From Streptomyces reniochalinae (GTDB taxonomy: Bacteria > Actinomycetota > Actinomycetes > Streptomycetales > Streptomycetaceae): a stretch of 64,000 bases of DNA. Below the pieces are notes generated by a model. The model had not been told where the DNA came from and ran no database searches. It worked only from the letters and a program-made list of their open reading frames with translations. Each line of letters begins with the position of its first letter. The first letter of the stretch is position 1. Made by a program: the position numbers and the translations under genes. Of the stretch, positions 1 through 8,009 are shown piece by piece. The DNA is taken from contig NZ_QOIM01000028.1 in assembly GCF_003323735.1 (NCBI RefSeq), positions 1-64,000 of the forward strand, written 5' to 3'.

Positions 1-284
1 TCGTGCTTGTCCATGATGGCCTTGGCCTCACGGATCCAGCCGTCCAGGTTGTCGGGGTAGGACTTGCCCTTCTCGGCCTTCTTCTCGCCGGCCTTGTCGG
101 CCTTCTTGTCGCCCTTGTCGGCCTTGTCGTCCTTGTCGGCGGCCTTGGTGGCGTGGGCCGCGGGCTTGGCCTGGGGCGCGGTGGCGGCGTGGGCGGTGCC
201 GCCCAGTGCGGTGGTGGCGATGCCGGCGGCGCCCAGGAGGGTCAGGCCGGTGGTCAGCTTGGTGTTGCGCAGAGCAGTACGCAT
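1..284 (-). CDS. Secreted lytic transglycosylase, N-terminal part (gene runs off the window)
   Basis: Only the first ~94 codons are inside the window; the 3' end lies to the left. The start ATG (284-282) opens a classic export signal: a basic N-terminus (MRTALRNTK), a hydrophobic stretch and an AHAA-type cleavage site near residue 34. A Lys/Asp/Ala-rich linker of about 40 residues follows, then the sequence YPDNLDGWIREAKAIMDKH, which I recognise as the beginning of the SLT-type transglycosylase domain of secreted Streptomyces proteins. Such enzymes cut the glycan strands of peptidoglycan outside the cell. The catalytic Glu is not in view, so the assignment rests on domain start and architecture. 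The long upstream leader fits the family, whose members are often controlled by a leader RNA. Confidence 0.75.
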   Translation of the reverse strand, partial: MRTALRNTKLTTGLTLLGAAGIATTALGGTAHAATAPQAKPAAHATKAADKDDKADKGDKKADKAGEKKAEKGKSYPDNLDGWIREAKAIMDKH

Positions 285-470
285 GCGAGCGGGATGCCTT
301 TCGAGGGGGGACACATCCGGCCGCGTCTCCGGGCGGGTGTGCCCGGTCTCGTCGCGACCTGGGTGCCACCCTGCGGACCGGCTCCCCGCCCCGACAACTA
401 TGTGACGTACTATCCCGCTTCGTCCGCTTCACCGGCCGCCGTGCGCCACTCCACCCCACCCTCCCGGTCC
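285..470 (-). promoter_or_regulatory. Leader region of the transglycosylase gene; weak ydaO-like (c-di-AMP) riboswitch candidate
   Basis: The 327-base gap 285-611 holds no gene. Read on the minus strand it contains GGGGAGCCGG (complement of 378-387) followed by GGGTGGCACCC (complement of 361-371), reminiscent of the ydaO riboswitch core that precedes many actinobacterial cell-wall hydrolase genes. The motif GTCACATA also occurs twice on the minus strand (near 400 and 500). I could not fold the RNA, and several conserved ydaO blocks are not obvious, so this is only a candidate. Confidence 0.22.
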
Positions 471-611
471 CGGGCCCTCGGACATCCGAAGGCGCTTCGT
501 ATGTGACCTGGCCCCTATGGGTGCCCTCACACCCGGCCCCCGCCACCCCCACCCCCAGCACACCGACCCCTCACGCCCGGCCACCATGCCGGGCTGAGGG
601 GCGGCTCCCGG

Positions 612-2282
612 TCAGCGGGGGAGGGGGAGGCGCGTTTTCGAGGCGGCCACCAGATCGGGGACGGTGGCGAACTTGCTGCGCGGCCTGCCGCTGCGGCTGC
701 CCCTGGCCTGCTCGGCACGGTCGATGGCGGCCAGCCCGCGCGCGTCCACCACGTGGCGGTTGCGGCGGCGTACCAGGCGCCGGAACGCCTTGGCCGAGTA
801 CGCGGGCCGCGCAAGTGCACCGCTTGCGGCGTCGTCGAGGAGGGTGGCCACGGTCTCGGCCGCGCAGGCGCGGTTGGCGCCTATTCCGCCGCTGGGGCCG
901 CGCTTGATCCACCCGACCACGTAGGTGCCGGGCCAGCCGGCGACCCGGCCCTTCTCGTGCGGAACCGTCCCGTCGCTCTCGTCGAACGGCAGCCCGGGCA
1001 CGGGTGCTCCCCGGTAGCCGATGGCCCGCAGCAGCATGCCCGCACCGATGTCCACGTGCCCCGCGCTTCCCGTGACCCGGACGCCTGCGACGCCGGGTGC
1101 GGCCCGGCCCTCTCCGTCGGCGCGCACCTCGGCGGGGGCCGAGTGGAACCGGAAGACCAGGCGCCGCCTGTCGGCGTGCGGCGGCTGCGCGTAGTCGACC
1201 TGCTCGCGGTCGATTCCCCTCAGCAGCGTCGCCTTGTCCTCGGGGCCCGCCTCCTCGATCGCGGGGCCGATGCGGGGGTCGTGGTCGTCGACGACGAGGT
1301 GGACGCCGGGCAGGTGGGTCAGGGCGAGGAGCTCGGGCCGGGTGCAGGCGGCGTCCTCGGGGCCGCGGCGCCCCAGCAGCACCACTTCGCGCACCGCGCT
1401 GGTCCGCAGCGCCTCCAGCGCGTGGTCGGCGATGTCGGTGCCGGCCAGTTCCTCCGGGTCGGTGAGGAGGATACGGGCCACGTCGAGGGCGACGTTCCCG
1501 GTGCCGACCACGACGACACGCGGAGCGGACAGGTCGATCGCGTCCGCGGGGATGTCGGGGTGGGCGTTGTACCAGGCGACGAACGAGGTGGCGGAGATGC
1601 TGCCGGTCACCTCCTCGCCTGGTATGTCCAGCCGTCGGTCGCCGGGGGCGCCCACCGCGTAGACGACGGCGTCGTGATGGGCGGCCAGCTCCTGCGCGGT
1701 GAGGTGCTCGCCGACCTCCACACCCAGCATCATCCGGACCCGCGGGTGCTGGTGGAATCTGGCGAAGGTCTCACCGATCTTCTTCGTCGCCGGGTGGTCG
1801 GGCGCCACGCCGTACCGCACGAGTCCACCAGCCACCGGCAGCCGGTCCAGGAGCGTGACCTCGGCCGCCGTGTGCAGCAGCAGGTCCTCCGCCGCGTACA
1901 TGCCGGCCGGGCCCGTTCCCACGATCGCGACCCGGGGCGCGGTGAAGTCGGCGGGCAGGGTCCGGGTGAAGGCCGGCTCGCTCCAGCTGTGGAAGTTGGG
2001 GCTGTCGGCGGCCGGCTGCGGTGTCGGTGCCTTCGCGTAGTAGTCGGCGTTTATCCGGGCGTACGTGCGCTGCGGCCCGGTGAGGCTCTCCACGGGGAAG
2101 ACCGCGTCCACGGGGCAGGCGTCGGCGCAGGCACCGCAGTCGATGCACGCGGCGGGATCGATGTACAGCATCTCGGTGCTGCCGAAGTCCCGCTCTCCGG
2201 GGGCCGGATGGATGCAGTTGACCGGGCAGACGGACACGCAGGTGGCGTCGTTGCAGCAGTTCTGGCTGATGGCGTAGGTCAT
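612..2282 (-). CDS. fprB: Ferredoxin--ferredoxin/NADP+ reductase fusion (FprB type)
   Basis: A 556-residue flavoprotein that moves electrons between NADPH and an iron-sulfur carrier. The N-terminal 60 residues are a bacterial ferredoxin with cluster ligands C9/C15/C19/C23 and C46/C49/C52/C56. From about residue 115 comes an adrenodoxin-reductase-like domain: the FAD dinucleotide motif GTGPAG is at 122-127 and a second motif, GTGNVALDVA near 260, is the NADPH site. Length and order match mycobacterial FprB (ferredoxin fused to an FprA-like reductase). It starts 37 bases after the AurF-type oxygenase gene on the same strand, so it probably supplies that enzyme's electrons; the pairing is inference, the family assignment is firm. 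Confidence 0.9.
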   Translation of the reverse strand: MTYAISQNCCNDATCVSVCPVNCIHPAPGERDFGSTEMLYIDPAACIDCGACADACPVDAVFPVESLTGPQRTYARINADYYAKAPTPQPAADSPNFHSWSEPAFTRTLPADFTAPRVAIVGTGPAGMYAAEDLLLHTAAEVTLLDRLPVAGGLVRYGVAPDHPATKKIGETFARFHQHPRVRMMLGVEVGEHLTAQELAAHHDAVVYAVGAPGDRRLDIPGEEVTGSISATSFVAWYNAHPDIPADAIDLSAPRVVVVGTGNVALDVARILLTDPEELAGTDIADHALEALRTSAVREVVLLGRRGPEDAACTRPELLALTHLPGVHLVVDDHDPRIGPAIEEAGPEDKATLLRGIDREQVDYAQPPHADRRRLVFRFHSAPAEVRADGEGRAAPGVAGVRVTGSAGHVDIGAGMLLRAIGYRGAPVPGLPFDESDGTVPHEKGRVAGWPGTYVVGWIKRGPSGGIGANRACAAETVATLLDDAASGALARPAYSAKAFRRLVRRRNRHVVDARGLAAIDRAEQARGSRSGRPRSKFATVPDLVAASKTRLPLPR

Positions 2283-2319
2283 GGGGCCCAGTTCTGTCGG
2301 CGCCTGCGTCGGCGGAGGG

Positions 2320-3267
2320 TCAGATCAGGTGGGCGCGCTTGTAGAAGACGAGCGCCGGTTTGGTCAGCAGCCGGGCCGAGGCGAGGAACTCCATCAGCCC
2401 CGCGCAGCTGGAGCGCATCATCGACTTGTGGTGCTCGTTGGCGCCGGCCTCGGCGAGCGCGCGCTCCTCGTCGAGCCCGGCGGTGGCGTACACCTTCTTG
2501 TTCACCATGCTGGTGACGATGACGTAGGAGGCGATGGAGATCACGAAGGCGTTGATCTGCCGGCGCACCCACCCCGCCTTCGCCAGCCGCTTGCGGGTCT
2601 CGTCGCGGGCGAACTTCATGTGCCGCGACTCCTCCACGACGTGGATGTTGTTGATGGTGCGCACGAACGGGACGACCCGCTCGTCCCGCATCCAGTCCCG
2701 CTGCATGACGTCGAGGACCTCCTCGGCGACCAGGATCGCCGCGTAGGCGGCCTCGCCGAACGCGAGGGTCTTGAAGGCGCGGCCCAGTTCGCGGGCGAGG
2801 AAACGCGGCTGGTAGGCGGGGGCCCGCAGCTTCTTGGCGCCGCGGGCGAACATGATCGAGTGCCGGCACTCGTCGGCGATCTCGGTCAGGGCCCACTGGA
2901 CCTTCTCCTGGGAGGGGTCCTTGGCGTAGACGTCGCGCAGGATCATCTGCTGGAGGATGATCTCGAACCAGATTCCGGTGCCGGCCACCGAAGCGGCTTC
3001 CTGGCGGGTCAGCTCCTTGCGCTGCGCCTCGGTCATCTCACGCCAGTAGGAGGTGCCGTACAGCGTGCTCCACTCCGGGCTCGCGCCGTGGTAGCTCTCG
3101 TCGAGTGGCGTGTCCCAGTCGACCTCCGTCCGGGGGTCGTAGGACAGCTTCGCGGAGGAGTCCAACAGTCGTCGGGCCACGTCGTGTTCGTCGTGTGCGG
3201 CGTGCCGGTCTGTGCTCGCGGGGTCGGCGCTCGCGGGAATGTCCGGCCGGGTGGTGCTGCTTGCCAT
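2320..3267 (-). CDS. AurF/CmlI-type di-iron oxygenase
   Basis: A 315-residue helical protein of the p-aminobenzoate N-oxygenase (AurF) family, which uses a di-iron centre and O2, usually to oxidise amines. The metal ligand pattern is visible: E102, E133-x2-H136 (in DECRH), E182/E183, then H209-x3-E213-x2-H216 (VVEESRH), matching AurF spacing. I chose the ATG at 3267 because GAGGAG lies just upstream and because the frame further upstream is not protein-like. The neighbouring ferredoxin reductase fusion is the likely electron donor. The substrate cannot be read from sequence, and no biosynthetic genes surround it, so a role in lipid or small-molecule oxidation is open. Confidence 0.87.
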   Translation of the reverse strand: MASSTTRPDIPASADPASTDRHAAHDEHDVARRLLDSSAKLSYDPRTEVDWDTPLDESYHGASPEWSTLYGTSYWREMTEAQRKELTRQEAASVAGTGIWFEIILQQMILRDVYAKDPSQEKVQWALTEIADECRHSIMFARGAKKLRAPAYQPRFLARELGRAFKTLAFGEAAYAAILVAEEVLDVMQRDWMRDERVVPFVRTINNIHVVEESRHMKFARDETRKRLAKAGWVRRQINAFVISIASYVIVTSMVNKKVYATAGLDEERALAEAGANEHHKSMMRSSCAGLMEFLASARLLTKPALVFYKRAHLI

Positions 3268-3429
3268 GCTGCGACTCCTCGGTTCGGATCTCGGGCCTTC
3301 CCGGTCGGCCGCCGGTGCGTCCTGGCCGATGCCGGCCGACGGGCGGCCGCCCTCTACCGGGCCTCGCGGTGCGAGGACCGGCCGCTGGCAGGCGTCTGGG
3401 TGGGGCGTGCCCGGAGACGCCCCACGCCT

Positions 3430-3454
3430 CTTGTTAGACGGACTGTATAACAAG
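3430..3454. promoter_or_regulatory. Near-perfect 25-base palindrome, likely operator of the oxygenase operon
   Basis: CTTGTTA (3430-3436) is mirrored by TAACAAG (3448-3454) around a central A at 3442; 10 of 12 symmetric pairs match. The A+T content is unusual for this DNA and it lies in the 396-base divergent gap 3268-3663, about 160 bases upstream of the AurF-type gene and 210 upstream of the methyltransferase gene. Size and symmetry suit a TetR-type dimer. No TetR gene adjoins it, so the regulator would act from elsewhere. The rest of the gap shows no gene. Confidence 0.6.
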
Positions 3455-3663
3455 CGCCAGGCCGTGCCTACCCTCCAGTAGAAACCGCCTCCCGGCCCCA
3501 CGTACGCGCGTTCTCGCGGGTGAACCGGCCGGGTCGTTCGCGGGCGCGGCGGATGTGGTGGTGTCGGTATCGTGGCCGTTCAGGGGCCGGATAGGCTGCG
3601 TACCGTCCAGGCGGGGCATGTGCCCGACGCGTGGCGGGAGTTGGAGCGAGCGGCGGAGGAACT

Positions 3664-4530
3664 ATGACGCACACCGGCAACACGCACGACGAGACCGCCC
3701 CGGGAGCGGCGGAGGGCGCCGCGGGCGCCCAGGAGTCGAGCGGAGCCAGCCTGCGGATCGGGGAGGCGCACTCGGCCCGCATGTACGACTACCTGCTGGG
3801 AGGCAAGGACAACTACCCCGCCGACCAGAGCGCCGCGGAGAAGGCGGTGTCGGCCTTCCCGACGCTGCGCACCGCGGCCAGGGAGAACCGCAAGTTCCTC
3901 GGCCGGGCCGTGCGGTACCTCGTCGAGGAAGCCGGCATACGCCAGTTCCTCGACATCGGCTCAGGTCTGCCCACCGCGCACAACGTCCACCAGGTCGCCC
4001 AGGCCCACGACCCCTCCGCGCGCGTCGTCTACGTCGACAACGACCCCATCGTCCTCGCCCACGGCAGGGCGTTGCTGAGCACCGACGAGCGCACCACCGT
4101 CATCCAGACCGACATCCGTGACCCCCGCGGGATCATCGAGCATCCCGAGACGCAGGCCCTGCTCGACTTCACCCAGCCGGTGGCGGTGCTCGCGGTGGCG
4201 ATCCTGCACTTCTTGTCCGACGAGGAGGATCCCGCCGGCGTCGTCGAGCAGCTGAGGGGGGCGCTGGCCCCCGGCAGCATGCTCGTCCTCTCGCACGCCA
4301 CCGCTGAGATCTCCCCCAGCACGGCGCTCGGTGTCCAGACCGCCTACCGCGCCCAGGGCGTCCCCCTCACTCTGCGCGACCGCACGGCGCTGGCAGACCT
4401 GTTCGACGGCTTCGAGCTCGTCGACCCCGGCATCCAGGTGGTCTCCGACTGGCGTTCCACCGTGCCGGAAGCCGAGCGCCCCTCCCACGCCGAGGTCTCC
4501 TGGTACGGCGGTATCGGCCGCCTCGCCTGA
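3664..4530 (+). CDS. DUF574-family SAM-dependent methyltransferase
   Basis: A 288-residue protein with the hallmarks of the actinobacterial DUF574 family (Methyltransf_19): HSARMYDYLLGGKDNYPAD near residue 40, the SAM-binding loop FLDIGSGLPT near 95 and VVYVDNDPIVLAH after it. These proteins have a Rossmann-type methyltransferase fold; dozens of paralogues occur per Streptomyces genome and substrates are mostly unknown. The ATG at 3664 is preferred over earlier in-frame starts because GGAGGAA ends four bases before it. The gene stands alone on the plus strand and ends in a strong bidirectional terminator shared with the convergent transporter gene. Confidence 0.88.
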   Translation: MTHTGNTHDETAPGAAEGAAGAQESSGASLRIGEAHSARMYDYLLGGKDNYPADQSAAEKAVSAFPTLRTAARENRKFLGRAVRYLVEEAGIRQFLDIGSGLPTAHNVHQVAQAHDPSARVVYVDNDPIVLAHGRALLSTDERTTVIQTDIRDPRGIIEHPETQALLDFTQPVAVLAVAILHFLSDEEDPAGVVEQLRGALAPGSMLVLSHATAEISPSTALGVQTAYRAQGVPLTLRDRTALADLFDGFELVDPGIQVVSDWRSTVPEAERPSHAEVSWYGGIGRLA

Positions 4531-4630
4531 CGGACCGCCTCCGGCGCACGCGGGGGCCTCCGCGCTGCTCGTGCCGCACGCGGCGTCCCCGGGCCCCACG
4601 CACCAGCCACAGCGGCCTGGCGGTCGTCGT

Positions 4631-4667
4631 GTCGGCGGGCGCTGACGAGCTGTCAGCGCCCGCCGAC
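4631..4667. terminator. Bidirectional terminator hairpin
   Basis: A perfect 16-base stem (4631-4646 with 4652-4667) closes a 5-base loop. It lies between the convergent methyltransferase (ends 4530) and MFS transporter (ends 4673) genes and can serve both strands. No U-tract follows, as is usual in high-G+C actinomycetes. Confidence 0.85.
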
Positions 4668-4672
4668 CGCAC

Positions 4673-6247
4673 TCACTTCCCGCTCACTGCGCGCGCGGGC
4701 CCGGCGGCGCGCGGCAGCAGCCCGACGAGCAGCACCGAGAGGGCCGTGAGCGCGGCCGCCGCCAGATACGCGGCCGCGTAGCCGTCGGCGAGTTCGCCGG
4801 GCGAAGGGCGGGCGCCGTGCGGGGCCGTGGCCGCGACGACGGCGCCCAGGACGGCCAGCCCGAGCGCGCCGCCGATCTGCCGCGAGGTGTTGACCAGCCC
4901 GGCCACCACCCCCGCCTCGCGGACTGCGGCCCCGGTCGTCGCCGCGTCCGTCAGCGGCGTCATCAACAGGCCGATGCCGCCCGCCATCAGGACTCCGGGG
5001 CCCAGCAGGCTGCCCCAGAAGGTGCCCTCGGCCGTCAGGACGAGCCCCTGCCAGGCGAACCCCGCCGTCGCCACCACGCCGCCCGCGGCCACCATCAGAC
5101 GGGTGCCGAACCGGTTCATCAGCCAGGGCGCGGCCTTGGACCCGGCGATGACCGCCGCGGTGTGCGGCAGAAAGCACAGCCCGGCCCGGATCGCCGAGTA
5201 GCCGAGCACGTTCTGCATGTACAGCGAGAGGAAGTACCACATCGCGAAGGCGCCGGTCATCGCGACGAGGGTCACCACGTTCCCGGCCGCCACGGCACGC
5301 AGCCGCACCAGCCGCAGCGGCACGAGCGGCGCGGCGGAGCGTGCCTCCACCGCGACGAAGGCGGCCAGCGCGAGGAGCCCGCCCGCCAGCGGCGCCACCA
5401 CGCCGGCAGCCGTCCACGAGTGCGACTCCGTCTGCCCGACCCCGTAGGCGAGGGCCGCGACCCCCACCGTCACCAGAGCGGCACCCGGCAGGTCCAGACC
5501 CCGTCGGCCGTCCCGCTCGCCACGCTCCCGCAGCCCGAACACGACGACCGCGACGACCAAGGCCCCGACCGGCGCGTTGACCAGCAGCACCCAACGCCAC
5601 GACAGCAGGTCCGTCAGCACCCCGCCGACCAGGCCGCCTGCCGCACCACCGGCCGTCCCCACGGCCGTCCAGGTGGCGATCGCCCGTGTGCGCGCCGGCC
5701 CTTCAGGGAAGGTGGAGGTCAGCAGCGAGAGGGTGACGGGGGCGAGGACTGCGGCGCCGATCCCCTGTGCGGCACGCGCCGCGACGAGCATCTCCGCGGT
5801 CTGCGCCAGGCCGCCCACCAGGCTGGCCGCGGTGAACAGACCCAGCCCCGCGAGGTAGACCGGCTTGCGCCCGAACAGATCGGCGGCCCGCCCGCCCAGC
5901 AGCAGGAAGCCCGCGAAGGTCAGTGCGTAGGCGTTGACGACCCACTGCAACGCCGTGCCGCTCAGCGCCAGCCCCTCGCGCATGCTCGGCAACGCGACGT
6001 TGACGACCGAGACGTCGAGGACGACGAGGAACTGACCGATGCTGGAGGCCAGCACGACGGCCCACGCGCGCGAGGCGGGCCCGGGCCGAGGCCGCGTGTC
6101 AGGACCCGCCGCGTGCCCTGGAGCGTGCCGGGTCTCGGCCGCGACGACAGTACCGGAGGCGCTCCGGGACCCGGCGTCGCCGCCGGTCCCGTTCCCGGCT
6201 CCGGCCCCGGGTATCGAGGGTGAGGGTGTGGTTGACATGGTGGCCAT
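4673..6247 (-). CDS. DHA2-family MFS drug efflux transporter (EmrB/QacA type)
   Basis: About 524 residues with roughly 14 hydrophobic segments. The first transmembrane block is preceded by a Gly/Ala/Pro-rich cytoplasmic tail. After TM1 comes LPSMREGLALSGTALQWVVNAY and the family motif A-like loop GGRAADLFGRKPVYLAG, both typical of proton-driven 14-TM exporters; RWVLLVNAPVGALVV marks the middle of the N-terminal half. Substrates cannot be predicted. Starts at 6247 and 6238 (MSTTPS) are both possible because neither has a strong ribosome site; both lie upstream of TM1. No TetR or MarR regulator adjoins it. The 235 bases upstream to 6482 hold no gene. Confidence 0.87.
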   Translation of the reverse strand: MATMSTTPSPSIPGAGAGNGTGGDAGSRSASGTVVAAETRHAPGHAAGPDTRPRPGPASRAWAVVLASSIGQFLVVLDVSVVNVALPSMREGLALSGTALQWVVNAYALTFAGFLLLGGRAADLFGRKPVYLAGLGLFTAASLVGGLAQTAEMLVAARAAQGIGAAVLAPVTLSLLTSTFPEGPARTRAIATWTAVGTAGGAAGGLVGGVLTDLLSWRWVLLVNAPVGALVVAVVVFGLRERGERDGRRGLDLPGAALVTVGVAALAYGVGQTESHSWTAAGVVAPLAGGLLALAAFVAVEARSAAPLVPLRLVRLRAVAAGNVVTLVAMTGAFAMWYFLSLYMQNVLGYSAIRAGLCFLPHTAAVIAGSKAAPWLMNRFGTRLMVAAGGVVATAGFAWQGLVLTAEGTFWGSLLGPGVLMAGGIGLLMTPLTDAATTGAAVREAGVVAGLVNTSRQIGGALGLAVLGAVVAATAPHGARPSPGELADGYAAAYLAAAALTALSVLLVGLLPRAAGPARAVSGK

Positions 6248-6482
6248 CGTGCGGGCCCGCGCCGCGCGCGGGCATCGGCACAAAGGCGTGGTCCGTCCCG
6301 CTCTTTCGGCCTAGGCGGTTTCGCGGAGATGATCCACTCGTCGGTCGGGGTGTGTCGCCGGCTGACGGGCGGTGGGCGCGGATCCTCCCGTTACCGGGTC
6401 CATCAGACGCGGCCCCGCGCGTGAGCGGCCTGTACTCACGGCGTCTTCGACTCCTCGGCAGTCCGGCCCCCGTCGTCGGGTG

Positions 6483-7118
6483 TCAGGCGAAGGAGAAGCG
6501 TGCCGCGGCTTCGGCGGGCGTGGTCCCTTGGCGGCGTCCGGGGACGTCGTGGACGGTGGTCGCGCCCTCGGACCGGAGCCGGCCGGCCCCGGCGTCCCGG
6601 GTCATGACGGCGGCGTAGGCGCGGACGTCCGCGCAGGTGAGGTCGGTGCGGCCTCGCTCGCCGTACTGCTGGAGGAGGTCGGTGACGTCCGGGTCGAAGC
6701 GCAGCATGGCCACCGGGGCGTCGAAGCGCCTGGCGATGGCGATGATCCGTGCGCGTGCCCGCGGCGTGACGTTCGTCGACTCGGCGACTGCTGTCCGTCC
6801 GGTGGCGAGCCGGGCGACGATCCTGCGGTCGCGCTCCTCGAAGACCTGTGCCTCCGCCGCGTCGGATTCCGCTTGTGCGGGCGAGGCGCCGAAGAGCTCA
6901 GCGCGGATCTCGTCGCTGGACACCCCGGCTTCCGCGTCGATCTGACGGCGCGCGAGCAGCGCCCGAACGAAGCTGGTCTTGCCCCAGGCTGGTGGGCCGA
7001 CGAGGACGACGAGTCCGGCCGGCACCCGGATGGCGTCCGCGTGGGGCGAGCGTGCGCGGGCGCGGCGGTTCCGGCGCCGGTGCAGGTGCTGTATCGATTC
7101 CGGAGGGTTCTTCGGCAC
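6483..7118 (-). CDS. P-loop ATPase / polynucleotide-kinase-like protein (AAA_33)
   Basis: A 211-residue protein with a Walker A motif GPPAWGKTS near residue 40, preceded by the hydrophobic strand GLVVLVG. After it come SSDEIRAELFG, DRRIVARLATGRTAVAESTNVTPRAR and AIARRFDAPVAMLRFD, the pattern of zeta-toxin/T4-PNK-like AAA_33 kinases (loop binding the acceptor, then a basic segment). Such enzymes phosphorylate nucleic-acid ends or small metabolites, or act in repair; here the substrate is unknown. The GTG at 7118 is chosen: AGGA lies upstream and the frame before it lacks coding character. The N-terminal 30 residues are basic. It stands alone, 150 bases downstream of the secreted protein gene, which has its own terminator. 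Confidence 0.65.
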   Translation of the reverse strand: MPKNPPESIQHLHRRRNRRARARSPHADAIRVPAGLVVLVGPPAWGKTSFVRALLARRQIDAEAGVSSDEIRAELFGASPAQAESDAAEAQVFEERDRRIVARLATGRTAVAESTNVTPRARARIIAIARRFDAPVAMLRFDPDVTDLLQQYGERGRTDLTCADVRAYAAVMTRDAGAGRLRSEGATTVHDVPGRRQGTTPAEAAARFSFA

Positions 7119-7179
7119 GGTCCCATCCTGCCGGGTGCCGCGACGGCGCCGCACAGCTGTGGGAGGACGGGAGCCGACT

Positions 7180-7218
7180 GGTGTCGATCCCGGTCGGCTT
7201 CCGTCCGGGATCGAGACC
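7180..7218 (-). terminator. Terminator hairpin behind the secreted-protein gene
   Basis: TCGATCCCGG (7184-7193) pairs perfectly with CCGGGATCGA (7205-7214); three more pairs follow after one mismatch, giving 13 of 14. The loop is 11 bases. It lies 50 bases past the end of the minus-strand gene at 7268. Confidence 0.6.
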
Positions 7219-7267
7219 CGGGGCGGCGAGCACGTACGGCGTGCCGTGCCGCCGGGCGCGCACGTGC

Positions 7268-7963
7268 TCAGACGCCCGCGCCGACCGCCTCCGACGAAGC
7301 CGGGCCCGCGTCCGGAGCCCGTTCCGCGTGCGTACGGGACTCCATGTCCGCACTCGGCTCCGCGTCCGCACGAGCCGCCTCGCAGGGGCACGGCCGGTAC
7401 GCGAGGCCGAGTTCGCTGTCGACGGCTTCGCTGCTGCGGGTCGCGGCGTCGCTGACCGCCTTCCAGGAGCCGTACTTGGCGTGGAGCTGGTCGGCTGTCG
7501 GGCCGAGCGGGTTGCCGTACTTGTCCCGGTTGCGCTCTTCGAGCCGCTTCACCTCCTCGGAGGACATGCCGGCGCGCGTGATGTCCTTGGCGTCGTTGCG
7601 CATGCGCACCAGCGTGCGGGCGATGTCCTCCTCGGAGCGGCCCTCGGCCCGCATGGCGCACTCCTTGCGGTCCATCTCGCCGAGCAGCGCGTGGTAGCGC
7701 ATGCGGGTCTCGCGGGACTCCGCCCGTTCTTGCGGGGTCTCGGCCCGGATCATGCACACGACCTTCTCGGGGCTGGTGCACGGGCCCGTGCTCGGCGGTT
7801 CCTGGGAGAGCGGGGCCACGACGACGGAGCGGCCGCAGGACTGCTGTGCGCAACCGTCGTGCGCCGGGGCTGCGGCTGCCGCGGCCGTGCCCACGAGTGC
7901 CTGTGCGGCCACGACCAGGGGCAGGGACAGCCGGGCGAGGGAGCGGAGACGAAGAGGTGCCAT
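7268..7963 (-). CDS. Secreted protein of unknown function
   Basis: A 231-residue protein with an export signal: basic LRLRSLARLS, hydrophobic LPLVVAAQALVGTA and Ala-rich cleavage region before PAHDGCAQQSCG. The mature part has Cys pairs near the N-terminus (CAQQSC, CTSPEKVVC) and near the end (RPCPCE), suggesting disulfides in an extracellular protein. The middle is strongly charged and helical (SRETRMRYHALLGEMDRKE; SSEEVKRLEERNRDKYGNP), and the segment NPLGPTADQLHAKYGSWKAV resembles a conserved C-terminal block of other Streptomyces exported proteins that I cannot name. ATG 7963 is preferred to 7972 because AGGA is correctly spaced before it. I assign no function. Confidence 0.7.
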   Translation of the reverse strand: MAPLRLRSLARLSLPLVVAAQALVGTAAAAAAPAHDGCAQQSCGRSVVVAPLSQEPPSTGPCTSPEKVVCMIRAETPQERAESRETRMRYHALLGEMDRKECAMRAEGRSEEDIARTLVRMRNDAKDITRAGMSSEEVKRLEERNRDKYGNPLGPTADQLHAKYGSWKAVSDAATRSSEAVDSELGLAYRPCPCEAARADAEPSADMESRTHAERAPDAGPASSEAVGAGV

Positions 7964-8009
7964 GGCCCGCATCCTGGTCACGGCGCGCGGGCCGAGGGGC
8001 GATACGGGG

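Noticed and set aside
753..2516. Long plus-strand open frame opposite the FprB-type gene
   Set aside because: Strand-complement shadow in high-G+C DNA; the minus strand encodes a complete ferredoxin-reductase with all motifs.
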